This document shows positions 1-6,229 of a stretch of DNA of 7,777 bases, in pieces. The position numbers were made by a program, and so were the translations under genes. This stretch comes from Bacillota bacterium. GTDB taxonomy: Bacteria; Bacillota; Clostridia; Christensenellales; SZUA-584. The DNA lies in NCBI GenBank assembly GCA_023396555.1, contig JAEWWC010000066.1, positions 1 through 7,777 on the forward strand, read 5' to 3'. Within the stretch, counting starts at the first letter, position 1; the number at the start of each line of letters is the position of its first letter. Under the pieces are notes generated by a model. That model worked only from the letters and a program-made list of their open reading frames with translations, ran no database searches and was not told the DNA's origin.

Positions 1-16
1 TCCTCTCTCAAAACTG

Positions 17-25
17 TGATATAAT
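17..25 (+). promoter_or_regulatory. Extended -10 promoter of the sugar kinase
   Basis: The sequence TGATATAAT is a perfect extended -10 element (TG-n-TATAAT, with TATAAT at 20-25). The matching -35 box would fall at or before the window edge, so it cannot be judged. Transcription would start near position 32, giving a leader of about 23 nt before the ATG at 55, with the Shine-Dalgarno sequence GGGGAG at about 41-46, 8 nt from the ATG. Confidence 0.6.
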
Positions 26-54
26 CAAAGCATCTTAATCGGGGAGCAACACGC

Positions 55-1476
55 ATGACAGGACTGGTACTCGAATCCAGCACCACCTCCGCCAAAGCGA
101 TGCTGTACGATACGAAGACGGGCCGCGTCACGGTGCGCACGGCTCCTTTTGTATTCAAAACCGGCAGCTCAGCGGAGCAGGACGCCGGCAGCATATTCGC
201 GCAGACGGTGGCACTGGCCAAAACCCTGTCCGAAAATGAAACCGTCGACGCCATTTCACTGTCCTGCACATGGCACAGCGTGATGCTGTGCGACCGGCAG
301 TACCACCCCGTCACCCCTGTGCTTCAGTGGCCCTACACTGGTGCGAGCGATATTTGCGCCAAACTGCGTCGAGATGCGGCGTTCACAGACTGGTTCTACC
401 GCCGCACCGGCTGCATGGTCAGCGCCATCTATCCGTCATTCAAACTGATACTGCTGGCCCGTCAGGGCTTTGACCTGTCCAATCACGTTGCGATGGGACA
501 GGGAACGTACAATTTCCTCCGCCTCACCGGCGAATACGCCGCCACCGCCAGCATGGCTTCCGGCTCCGGATTGCTGAATACGCACACACGGGACTACGAC
601 GGCGAGGTGCTGCGCTATGCGGGCATCGGACGCAGTTCGCTGCCCCGGCTTATCCGTTATAGCGATACGCAGCCGCTGTCCGCCGAAGGCGCGGCGGCGC
701 TGGGTCTCACGGCGGGCATCCCCGTCGTGCCGCCCGCTTCCGACGGCGCGCTCAACCAGCTGGGCGCGAGCGCCGCAGATAGCGGCATCATGACGTTCTC
801 GGCGGGCACCAGCGGTGCGCTCCGTCTGTCGGTGGATCGGCCCGCGCTGCCGGAAGATCACAGCCTCTGGTGCTACATATCGCCGGTTTCCTGGCTTTCG
901 GGAGCGGCCACATCCGGCTGCTGCAACTGCGTGGACTGGGCGCGGGAACAGCTTTTCGGCGGCGCTTCCTACGCGGACATCGAAAGCGGCTTCCACAGCG
1001 GCCCGGAGGATACGCCCGTTTTCCTGCCTTTCCTGTTCGGCGAGCGCTGCCCCGGCTGGGACGACACGCGCACCGCGTCTTTCTGCGGCTTGTCCGAACG
1101 CCACGACGCATATGACAAATACCATGCCGTGCTGGAGGGCACGCTGTATAACCTGTACCAGTGCTACCAAAAACTCTGTGATTCCGCCGGTGCCCCCAAA
1201 GAAGTCCGGCTGTCAGGCGGCATACTGCACAGCGCTTACTGGACGCAGATGGCCGCGGATATTTTCGGCGTGCCCATGGCCTGCGCGGACATGCCGCACG
1301 CTTCGCTGGCGGGCGCAGCCATGCTGGGCCTTGATGCGCTGGGCGAAACCAATGCGCTCTTCACCCGCCAAACATACGCTTTTGTTTACCCCGACCCGAA
1401 CATGACGGCACGGTATGCCGAAAAGTTTGCGCGCTATATTACGGCTTACGGCAGCCAACAAAACCCGGACAAGTAA
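55..1476 (+). CDS. FGGY-family carbohydrate kinase (gluconokinase/xylulokinase-like)
   Basis: The 473-residue product is a cytosolic ATP-dependent sugar kinase of the FGGY family, which phosphorylates sugars or sugar acids on entry to catabolism. The N-terminal phosphate-binding loop is seen at residues 7-19 (E-SSTTSAK-AMLYD), where the usual DxGTTSxK has Glu for Asp and Ser for Gly. Other landmarks are SCTWHS (70-75), the segment with the presumed catalytic base D230 (SDGALNQLG), AGTSGALRL (250-258), FLPFLFGERCPGWD (323-336) and the C-terminal ATPase signature LSGGILHSAYWTQMAADIFG (386-405). The GTSGA and LPFLFGER motifs resemble gluconokinases most, but the substrate cannot be fixed by eye. 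The protein is slightly shorter than typical family members (about 480-510). The ATG at 55 follows GGGGAG at a normal distance. The SorC-type regulator downstream fits a sugar-catabolic role. No terminator is evident after the gene, so read-through into the regulator is possible. Confidence 0.9.
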   Translation: MTGLVLESSTTSAKAMLYDTKTGRVTVRTAPFVFKTGSSAEQDAGSIFAQTVALAKTLSENETVDAISLSCTWHSVMLCDRQYHPVTPVLQWPYTGASDICAKLRRDAAFTDWFYRRTGCMVSAIYPSFKLILLARQGFDLSNHVAMGQGTYNFLRLTGEYAATASMASGSGLLNTHTRDYDGEVLRYAGIGRSSLPRLIRYSDTQPLSAEGAAALGLTAGIPVVPPASDGALNQLGASAADSGIMTFSAGTSGALRLSVDRPALPEDHSLWCYISPVSWLSGAATSGCCNCVDWAREQLFGGASYADIESGFHSGPEDTPVFLPFLFGERCPGWDDTRTASFCGLSERHDAYDKYHAVLEGTLYNLYQCYQKLCDSAGAPKEVRLSGGILHSAYWTQMAADIFGVPMACADMPHASLAGAAMLGLDALGETNALFTRQTYAFVYPDPNMTARYAEKFARYITAYGSQQNPDK

Positions 1477-1517
1477 CGCCCCTTCCTTTTATGCACATAT
1501 GCTCATCCGTCCCTGAG

Positions 1518-1546
1518 TTGTATAACGCCGTCCGTTGGTGTATCAT
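1518..1546 (+). promoter_or_regulatory. Candidate promoter of the SorC-type regulator
   Basis: A -35-like TTGTAT (1518-1523; only TTG fits the consensus) lies exactly 17 nt upstream of TATCAT (1541-1546), which matches the -10 consensus at 5 of 6 positions. Transcription would start near 1553. An alternative -10, TATAAC at 1521-1526, lacks a good -35. The -10 box is inside the palindrome annotated separately, which fits repression. Confidence 0.4.
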
Positions 1547-1560
1547 GAGAGCATCATACA
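1539..1560 (+). promoter_or_regulatory. Imperfect palindrome, candidate operator of the SorC-type regulator
   Basis: The arms TGTATCATG and CATCATACA are separated by AGAG. They are inverted repeats with one mismatched position per arm (8 of 9 pairs match). The dyad covers the candidate -10 box of the gene at 1606. A short palindrome next to its own promoter is the usual setting for autoregulation by SorC/DeoR-family proteins. That the encoded regulator binds here is inference. Confidence 0.45.
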
Positions 1561-1562
1561 AC

Positions 1563-1588
1563 GCCGCAGCCGATATGAGGCTGGCGGC
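1563..1588 (+). other. GC-rich leader hairpin before the SorC-type regulator
   Basis: GCCGCAGCC (1563-1571) pairs with GGCT-g-GCGGC (1579-1588), a 9-bp stem with one bulged G and the loop GATATGA. It is followed by CTTTAAG, too weak a U-run for a strong intrinsic terminator, and ends about 7 nt before the Shine-Dalgarno-like GCGAGG. It may weaken read-through from the kinase gene, stabilise the mRNA 5' end or limit ribosome access; the sequence does not decide between these. Confidence 0.45.
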
Positions 1589-1605
1589 CTTTAAGCGAGG
1601 TTTGT

Positions 1606-2571
1606 ATGCCGGAGCCTAAGGATTTTGAAAAAAATGATGTGTCAGGCCAGATGCAAAAGGTAGTGCTCGCCGCGGAGCTGTATTACATCTACCATTTGAC
1701 GCAGGAGCAGATTGCCAAACGGCTCGGCGTATCCCGCCCGTGGGTGTCCAAGCTGCTGCAGCGCGCGGAGGATGCCGGCATCGTACGCATCGACGTCAGC
1801 ACATTCTCGTCGGGCATCGGTGACGTCGAGGAAAAACTCAAGTCCAAATTCAATATCCGCAGCGCCAAAGTGATCAAGCCGATGCCGGACGGGCAGACGC
1901 TACCGCAATGCGCACTGGCCGCCGCCCATTACCTGATCTCCATTATGGAGCCGGATTCCTGTATCGGCCTGGCCTGGGGCAAAACTCTCGCCGCCATGGT
2001 GGACGCGATATTGCCGATGAACATGCCGGATGCAACGGTCGTGCCGCTCGTCGGCGGGCTGGGGGCAAACCCCACCGTGCTCAGCAACCAGCTTGCCGCC
2101 AATCTGGCGCAATCGCTGGGCGCCCGATGCTCGCTGCTGCATGTCCCCGCCTTCGTGGGCGGGCGGGAAGAAAAGCAGTTGCTGCTGAACAACCCGATGA
2201 TCCATAAGACGATCGAGCTGTCGGAGCATGCGGATATCGCCATATTTGGCATCGGCGCGCTGCACCAGTCCACCCTCGTCCGCGAAGGGTACATTTCCCG
2301 GGACATCATCACGGAGCTGGAAAACGCCGGCGCGGTGGGAGACATCGCTCTGCACTTCATCGACGCGCAGGGCCGTCTGATCGACCACCCCATATCCGAC
2401 CAGATCGTCTCGGGAGACATCAGCAAAACGCGCAGCAACGCACGGCACGCCATCGGCGTTGCCGTGGGGGACGCCAAAGTGCCGGTCATCCGGGCCGCAT
2501 TGGGCGGCCGCTGGCTGGACGCGCTGATCACCGACCTGCCCACCGCCAACCTGCTGCTGGGCGGTTTCTGA
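1606..2571 (+). CDS. SorC/DeoR-family sugar-binding transcriptional regulator
   Basis: The 321-residue protein has the SorC/CggR/DeoR layout. A short N-terminal helix-turn-helix (about residues 26-62) contains LTQEQIAKRLGVSRPWVSKLLQRAEDAG in consecutive parts, typical of the family's DNA-binding helices. A long effector domain (about 65-320) binds phosphorylated sugars in characterised members. Domain landmarks are GLAWGKTL (121-128), VVPLVGGLG, the FGIGAL segment and GDIALHFIDAQG followed by a basic/Asp-rich turn. Length matches the usual 310-340 residues. The ATG at 1606 follows GCGAGG with a normal gap. It lies 129 nt downstream of a sugar kinase on the same strand, so it probably controls that gene and itself, sensing the kinase product or a downstream sugar phosphate. 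Family assignment is strong; target and ligand are inference. Confidence 0.92.
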   Translation: MPEPKDFEKNDVSGQMQKVVLAAELYYIYHLTQEQIAKRLGVSRPWVSKLLQRAEDAGIVRIDVSTFSSGIGDVEEKLKSKFNIRSAKVIKPMPDGQTLPQCALAAAHYLISIMEPDSCIGLAWGKTLAAMVDAILPMNMPDATVVPLVGGLGANPTVLSNQLAANLAQSLGARCSLLHVPAFVGGREEKQLLLNNPMIHKTIELSEHADIAIFGIGALHQSTLVREGYISRDIITELENAGAVGDIALHFIDAQGRLIDHPISDQIVSGDISKTRSNARHAIGVAVGDAKVPVIRAALGGRWLDALITDLPTANLLLGGF

Positions 2572-2583
2572 CGCCTTCCGGCC

Positions 2584-2612
2584 TTGCCTTTACGTTCTCC
2601 TGATGCTAAAAT
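2584..2612 (+). promoter_or_regulatory. Promoter of the UDP-galactopyranose mutase gene
   Basis: TTGCCT (2584-2589) and TAAAAT (2607-2612) are separated by exactly 17 nt. The -10 is extended (TGC directly before TAAAAT). Transcription would begin near 2619, about 45 nt before the glf ATG. This separates glf transcriptionally from the regulator that ends at 2571. Confidence 0.6.
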
Positions 2613-2663
2613 GTTTTGGGACAAGCGATCTTTTTTGCCCAATACCACAGCTAAGGAGCATTC

Positions 2664-3761
2664 ATGAAATACGATTATCTCATCGTCGGCAGCGGCCTTT
2701 TCGGCGCAACGTTCGCACGCGAGGCCACGCGCCGGGGCAAACGCTGCCTGGTGGTCGAAAAGCGCGATCATATCGGCGGCAACATCTACTGTGAAGAAAC
2801 GGACGGCATCCGCATCCACCGCTACGGCGCGCACATATTCCACACCTCTCTGGAGCCGGTGTGGGACTATATCCGGCAGTTTGCCGTGTTTAACCACTAT
2901 GTCAACTCTCCCGTCGCCAACTTTCACGGCGAGCTCTACAACCTGCCGTTCAACATGAATACGTTCAGCAAAATGTGGGGCGTGGTCACGCCGCAGCAGG
3001 CAAAGGACAAAATCGCCTCGCAGCGTGCCGAGATAACAGGCGAACCGCAGAACCTCGAGGAGCAGGCGATATCGCTGGTCGGACGGGACATATACGAAAA
3101 GCTGATCAAGGGGTATACCGAAAAACAGTGGGGCCGAGACTGCCGCGCGCTGCCGCCGTTCATCATCCGCCGCCTGCCCGTGCGCTACACGTTCGACAAC
3201 AACTACTTCTCCGACCCGTATCAGGGCATCCCCGTCGGCGGGTATACGCCCATCATCGAGAAGATGCTGTCCGGCTGCGACGTGGAGCTGAACACCGACT
3301 TCAACGCAAACCGTGACCGCCTCGGCAGTCTGGCCCGCCGCATCCTGTACACAGGTCCCATCGACGCGTATTTCGATGGCGTGCACGGGCCGCTCGCGTA
3401 CCGCAGCCTGCGTTTTGATACGCAGCGCTTCGAAACGGACAACTATCAGGGCGTGGCGGTGATGAACTACACCGATGCCGAAACGCCGTTTACGCGTGTG
3501 ATTGAGCACAAGCACTTCGAGTTCGGCACACAGAGCGTCACGCATGTCACATGGGAATACCCGCTGGAGTGGACGCCCGGCAGCGAGCCGTACTACCCTG
3601 TTAACGACGACGCCAACCAGCGTATATTCGCCCAGTATCAGGCACTGGCCGACAAGGAACAGAATGTCCTCTTCGGCGGCCGCCTCGCGCAGTACCGCTA
3701 CGACGACATGGACAAAACGATCGCGAACGCGCTTAAGCTCGTGCAGCAGGAACTGGGCTAG
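2664..3761 (+). CDS. glf: UDP-galactopyranose mutase
   Basis: This 365-residue flavoenzyme converts UDP-galactopyranose to UDP-galactofuranose in the cytosol, supplying the furanose sugar for surface glycans. The FAD dinucleotide fold is at the N terminus (VGSGLFGATFARE, GxGxxG at residues 9-14, then VVEKRDHIGGN). The RYGAHIFHT block follows. Substrate-site signatures are RLPVRYTFDNNYFSDPYQG (170-188, including R174, the position of the essential Arg in well-studied bacterial enzymes), GGYTPIIEKML, YTGPIDAYFDG (229-239), RVIEHKHFE (from R278) and GGRLAQYRYDDMD (338-350). Length matches bacterial Glf (about 365-390). The ATG at 2664 has AAGGAG 5-6 nt upstream. No glycosyltransferase or polysaccharide gene adjoins it, so the gene is an orphan here. 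Its own promoter and strong terminator suggest a monocistronic unit. Confidence 0.97.
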   Translation: MKYDYLIVGSGLFGATFAREATRRGKRCLVVEKRDHIGGNIYCEETDGIRIHRYGAHIFHTSLEPVWDYIRQFAVFNHYVNSPVANFHGELYNLPFNMNTFSKMWGVVTPQQAKDKIASQRAEITGEPQNLEEQAISLVGRDIYEKLIKGYTEKQWGRDCRALPPFIIRRLPVRYTFDNNYFSDPYQGIPVGGYTPIIEKMLSGCDVELNTDFNANRDRLGSLARRILYTGPIDAYFDGVHGPLAYRSLRFDTQRFETDNYQGVAVMNYTDAETPFTRVIEHKHFEFGTQSVTHVTWEYPLEWTPGSEPYYPVNDDANQRIFAQYQALADKEQNVLFGGRLAQYRYDDMDKTIANALKLVQQELG

Positions 3762-3788
3762 CGCCGCATAAAATCATACCGCTGCCCC

Positions 3789-3818
3789 AACCGCCGGGAA
3801 TAACCCCCGGCGGTTTTT
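3789..3818 (+). terminator. Intrinsic terminator of glf
   Basis: AACCGCCGGG (3789-3798) and CCCGGCGGTT (3806-3815) form a perfect 10-bp stem with a 7-nt loop. The U-run TTTTT (3814-3818) shares its first two bases with the stem. It begins 28 nt after the glf stop codon. Confidence 0.92.
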
Positions 3819-3868
3819 CTATGCATTTTGCCCATCTCCTTCCCTTCAGCCAGCATGTGAGAGACATC

Positions 3869-3902
3869 AAAAAACCGGCAGTCAAACTATAAAGACTGTC
3901 GG
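3869..3902 (-). terminator. Intrinsic terminator of the aminotransferase gene
   Basis: On the - strand CCGACAGTC (3902-3894) pairs with GACTGCCGG (3883-3875), 8 Watson-Crick pairs plus one mispair (C-A on this strand; G-U if read on the + strand), with a 10-nt AT-rich loop. A run of six T (3874-3869) follows. It starts 15 nt past the stop codon of the gene ending at 3917. A shorter CTTTT follows the hairpin on the + strand, so weak activity in that direction is possible. Confidence 0.8.
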
Positions 3903-3916
3903 CTTTTAGAAAATTA

Positions 3917-5086
3917 TTATAAGTTTTTCTCAATCACGCTTTTCAGTATGTCCATGCCCTTGTCGATCTGCTCCATCGACGCCATCGAGAAGTTAAGGCG
4001 GAAGGTGTTCTCGTGACCGCCCTCCGGGTAGAAGTGCGTGCCCGGCACAAACGCTACGCCCGCATCCACGCTCTGCTTGAACAGCTCCAACGCGCTTAAC
4101 CCCTCGGGCAGGCTCGCCCAGATGAACAGCCCGCCATCCGGCTTCGTGTATTCAACTCCCTTGGGGAACCCTGCCAGCTTGGCCAGCATCGCGTCCCGCT
4201 TGATGCGGTAGTCCGCGCATATCGTTTCGATGTGCTTATCCACCTTGCCCGAGTTCATGTACGCCTCCACTATTTCCTGGGAAAGGTTGGCGGTATGCAA
4301 GTCTTCGCCTTGCTTGCAGATATTGTACTTCTCGATAATGCGCTTGTCCGCTACCGCCGCGCCCACGCGCAGCCCCGGCGAGATAATCTTGGAGAAGCTG
4401 AGGAGGTATATCACATGCCCGCAGTCGTCAAAGCTCTTGATGGGCGGCACAGGCTCGCCCGAATATCTCAAATCGCAGTACGGGTCGTCCTCCAGTACCA
4501 ATACGCCATGCTTGGCGCATATGTCCAGCAGCTTCTTGCGCCGCCCCGCCGGCATCGTGCGCCCGGACGGGTTCTGGAACGTAGGTATCGTATACACAAA
4601 CTTGGGACGATGCCTGAGTATCTTCTCCTCCAGCGCGTCCACGATCATGCCATTCTCGTCCATGTCCACGCCAATAACGTTGGCTTCGTACGTATAGAAC
4701 GTCTGCAGCGCACCCAGGAAAGTGGGCGATTCGGTGAGTATCACGTCGCCCGGGTTGCACAGAACCTTCGCGGCAAGGCCGATGCCCTGCGTCGAGCCGG
4801 ACGTGATGATGACTTCCTCCGGGCTTGCCTTGATGCCGCGCCGCTCCACCATGCCCAGCACCGTTTCCTTCAGATGTGCGATGCCCGGCGTGCCGCCGTA
4901 CTGCAGTATGCAGCACCCGTTCTCGCGGATCAGCTCCGCGGAGATCTGCGCGATGTCCTCCGCCGGAAAGCTCTCCGGCGCGGGGTTGCCGCCCGCGAAA
5001 GATATCATACCCGGCTGTCCGATCAGCGCAAATATCGCGCGGATTGCGCTGCCCGTTACATTATCCAGCCTTTTTGCAAATTCCAT
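3917..5086 (-). CDS. PLP-dependent fold-type-I aminotransferase (2-aminoadipate/aromatic-type)
   Basis: The 389-residue enzyme transfers amino groups using pyridoxal phosphate. It belongs to the class I/II group that includes 2-aminoadipate (LysN-like) and broad-specificity aromatic/branched-chain aminotransferases, and it resembles the enzyme domain of MocR regulators without their GntR-type DNA-binding domain. Visible are ISFAGGNPAPESFP (28-41), the cofactor-phosphate loop TSGSTQGIGL (95-104), FQNPSG (170-175, N172), LEDDPYCDLRY (198-208, D201), the Schiff-base lysine in SFSKIISPGLRVG (230-242, K233) and the substrate-carboxylate arginine in FRLNFS (R363). The ATG at 5086 has AAAGGAG about 6 nt upstream and lies about 50 nt after a good promoter. 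An in-frame upstream ATG at 5167 would sit inside that promoter and is rejected. The physiological amino donor and pathway are not shown by the neighbours. Confidence 0.93.
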   Translation of the reverse strand: MEFAKRLDNVTGSAIRAIFALIGQPGMISFAGGNPAPESFPAEDIAQISAELIRENGCCILQYGGTPGIAHLKETVLGMVERRGIKASPEEVIITSGSTQGIGLAAKVLCNPGDVILTESPTFLGALQTFYTYEANVIGVDMDENGMIVDALEEKILRHRPKFVYTIPTFQNPSGRTMPAGRRKKLLDICAKHGVLVLEDDPYCDLRYSGEPVPPIKSFDDCGHVIYLLSFSKIISPGLRVGAAVADKRIIEKYNICKQGEDLHTANLSQEIVEAYMNSGKVDKHIETICADYRIKRDAMLAKLAGFPKGVEYTKPDGGLFIWASLPEGLSALELFKQSVDAGVAFVPGTHFYPEGGHENTFRLNFSMASMEQIDKGMDILKSVIEKNL

Positions 5087-5143
5087 TCGTCTCTCCTTTA
5101 TGCCAGCGCCTAACGCATCCGTGCTGCTTAAGCCGTTTTGTCG

Positions 5144-5172
5144 ATTATAATATGCCCGCCGCCTCAATTCAA
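5144..5172 (-). promoter_or_regulatory. Promoter of the aminotransferase gene
   Basis: On the - strand TTGAAT (5172-5167) is followed, after exactly 17 nt, by a perfect TATAAT (5149-5144). Transcription would start near 5137, about 50 nt before the ATG at 5086. The -35 begins only 7 nt past the stop codon of the metal exporter gene. No terminator lies between the two genes, so the aminotransferase may also receive read-through transcripts. Confidence 0.75.
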
Positions 5173-5179
5173 GCCAAAG

Positions 5180-6130
5180 TCACACCGCCAGTCCGCCGTC
5201 TGTCAGATCCGCTGCCGACGGTTCCACATGGATGAATACTTCGCCTACCTCCTCGCACGCGCCCAGTACGCTGCAGCGTACCTGCTCCGCGATTGCGTGC
5301 CCGGCCTCCACCGTCAGCCCCGCACCCACTTCGATCTCCATGTCGATCAGCAGCCGCTGCCCCACATACCGGCCCTTGATGCGCGGCACCGAGAGCACAC
5401 CCTGAGTGTCCATTGCCACATTGCGTATGTCTCGGATCTTGTCATCCTCCGGCGACGTGTCCATCAGCCTGCTCACCGCCGGTTTTATGATGTCATACGC
5501 CACCTTGAATATCAGACACGCCACCACCGCGCCCGCAATGGGGTCGAGATACCGCAGAAAGCCGATGTTCAGCCACTGGCCGACCATGCTGCCCAGTATC
5601 CCGACAAACGTACCAATCGAAGAAAATGCGTCCGAACGGTGATGCCACGCGTCCGCGACGATGGATTCGCTGCCTATTCTTCGTCCCGCCGCTATCGTCA
5701 CGCGGTACATCGCTTCCTTCACAACGATGGACAGCACCGCTGCCGCCAGTGCCAGATAATTCGGCGCGGCAAACGAATGCGCCGCGATGGACTCGATGAT
5801 GCCCTTCAGTATCATGGCAGCGGCAAAAATAAGCGTGATACCCACGAACGCTGCCGCGATGGACTCCGCCCTGCCGTGCCCGTATGGGTGTTCCTTGTCA
5901 ACCGGTTTTCCGGCTATTTTGATGCTCACCAGCACAACGCTGGTCGCCACAATGTCGGACGCGGAGTGCAGCGCGTCGGACACCATCGCCTGGCTCCGGC
6001 CGAATATGCCGGCCAGCAGCTTGAGCGCGCTCAGTATGATGTTGCCGATGATGCACCAGACCGTGATCCTGATTCCCTGCCGGTAGACTGCGCCGTCATG
6101 TCCTGTTGCCGCCGCTTTTGGTTCTGTCAT
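5180..6130 (-). CDS. Cation diffusion facilitator (CDF) family metal exporter
   Basis: The 316-residue membrane protein is a CDF transporter, a homodimeric metal/proton antiporter of the cytoplasmic membrane that exports divalent cations. An N-terminal block of six membrane segments spans about residues 20-220, followed by the cytosolic metal-sensing C-terminal domain (about 225-310). The transport-site residues are HxxxD in helix 2 (H55, D59 in SDALHSASD) and HxxxD in helix 5 (H163, D167 in DAWHHRSD). The cytosolic loop KEHPYGHGRAE (79-89) is a family hallmark. The ATG at 6130 follows GGAGG with an 8-nt gap; a TTG at 6145 overlaps that ribosome site and is not the start. The leader carries a NiCo riboswitch, which points to nickel, cobalt or possibly iron(II) as the inducing and probably exported ion. 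The riboswitch link is sequence-based; the exported ion is inference. It resembles CzcD-type exporters, but the gene name is not assigned. Confidence 0.95.
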   Translation of the reverse strand: MTEPKAAATGHDGAVYRQGIRITVWCIIGNIILSALKLLAGIFGRSQAMVSDALHSASDIVATSVVLVSIKIAGKPVDKEHPYGHGRAESIAAAFVGITLIFAAAMILKGIIESIAAHSFAAPNYLALAAAVLSIVVKEAMYRVTIAAGRRIGSESIVADAWHHRSDAFSSIGTFVGILGSMVGQWLNIGFLRYLDPIAGAVVACLIFKVAYDIIKPAVSRLMDTSPEDDKIRDIRNVAMDTQGVLSVPRIKGRYVGQRLLIDMEIEVGAGLTVEAGHAIAEQVRCSVLGACEEVGEVFIHVEPSAADLTDGGLAV

Positions 6131-6186
6131 AAGGTTGACCTCCAAGAGATTTTCCTATGGCACCCCATCCGCCCGCCGGTGAGTAT

Positions 6187-6229
6187 AAAAAAACACCTGT
6201 CGGGACGCCTACTTCCTGTCCCACAGATG
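6187..6229 (-). terminator. Riboswitch-controlled intrinsic terminator before the CDF exporter
   Basis: On the - strand CAUCUGU-GGGAC (6229-6218) pairs with GUCCC-g-ACAGGUG (6206-6194), 12 bp with one bulged G and an 11-nt loop, followed by seven U (6193-6187). The 5' arm is also the 3' strand of aptamer helix P4 plus part of P1. Terminator and metal-bound aptamer are therefore mutually exclusive, as expected for an ON switch. Confidence 0.88.

Noticed and set aside
436..1170. A 244-residue open frame on the - strand inside the kinase gene
   Set aside because: It lies entirely within a well-supported kinase gene and its composition is that of a GC-rich shadow frame.
2556..2600. A terminator after the SorC-type regulator
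   Set aside because: Only short GC-rich complementarities (about 4 bp) are present and no U-run follows.
1929..3545. A 538-residue open frame on the - strand across the regulator and glf
   Set aside because: It is the opposite-strand shadow of two clear genes in GC-rich DNA. The translation shows no family motif, and its span crosses the glf promoter and the intergenic gap.
3917..5086. A MocR-type regulator
   Set aside because: The protein has the aminotransferase domain only; no GntR-type winged helix precedes it.
4232..5113. A 293-residue open frame on the + strand
   Set aside because: It is antisense to the aminotransferase, whose motifs are complete and correctly ordered; the + frame shows no motif.
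5087..5167. A longer N terminus for the aminotransferase, starting at 5167
   Set aside because: The extra 27 residues would begin inside the -35/-10 region, and a good ribosome site stands before the ATG at 5086.
6131..6145. A TTG start for the CDF exporter at 6145
   Set aside because: That TTG overlaps the GGAGG ribosome site of the ATG at 6130, which is correctly spaced.
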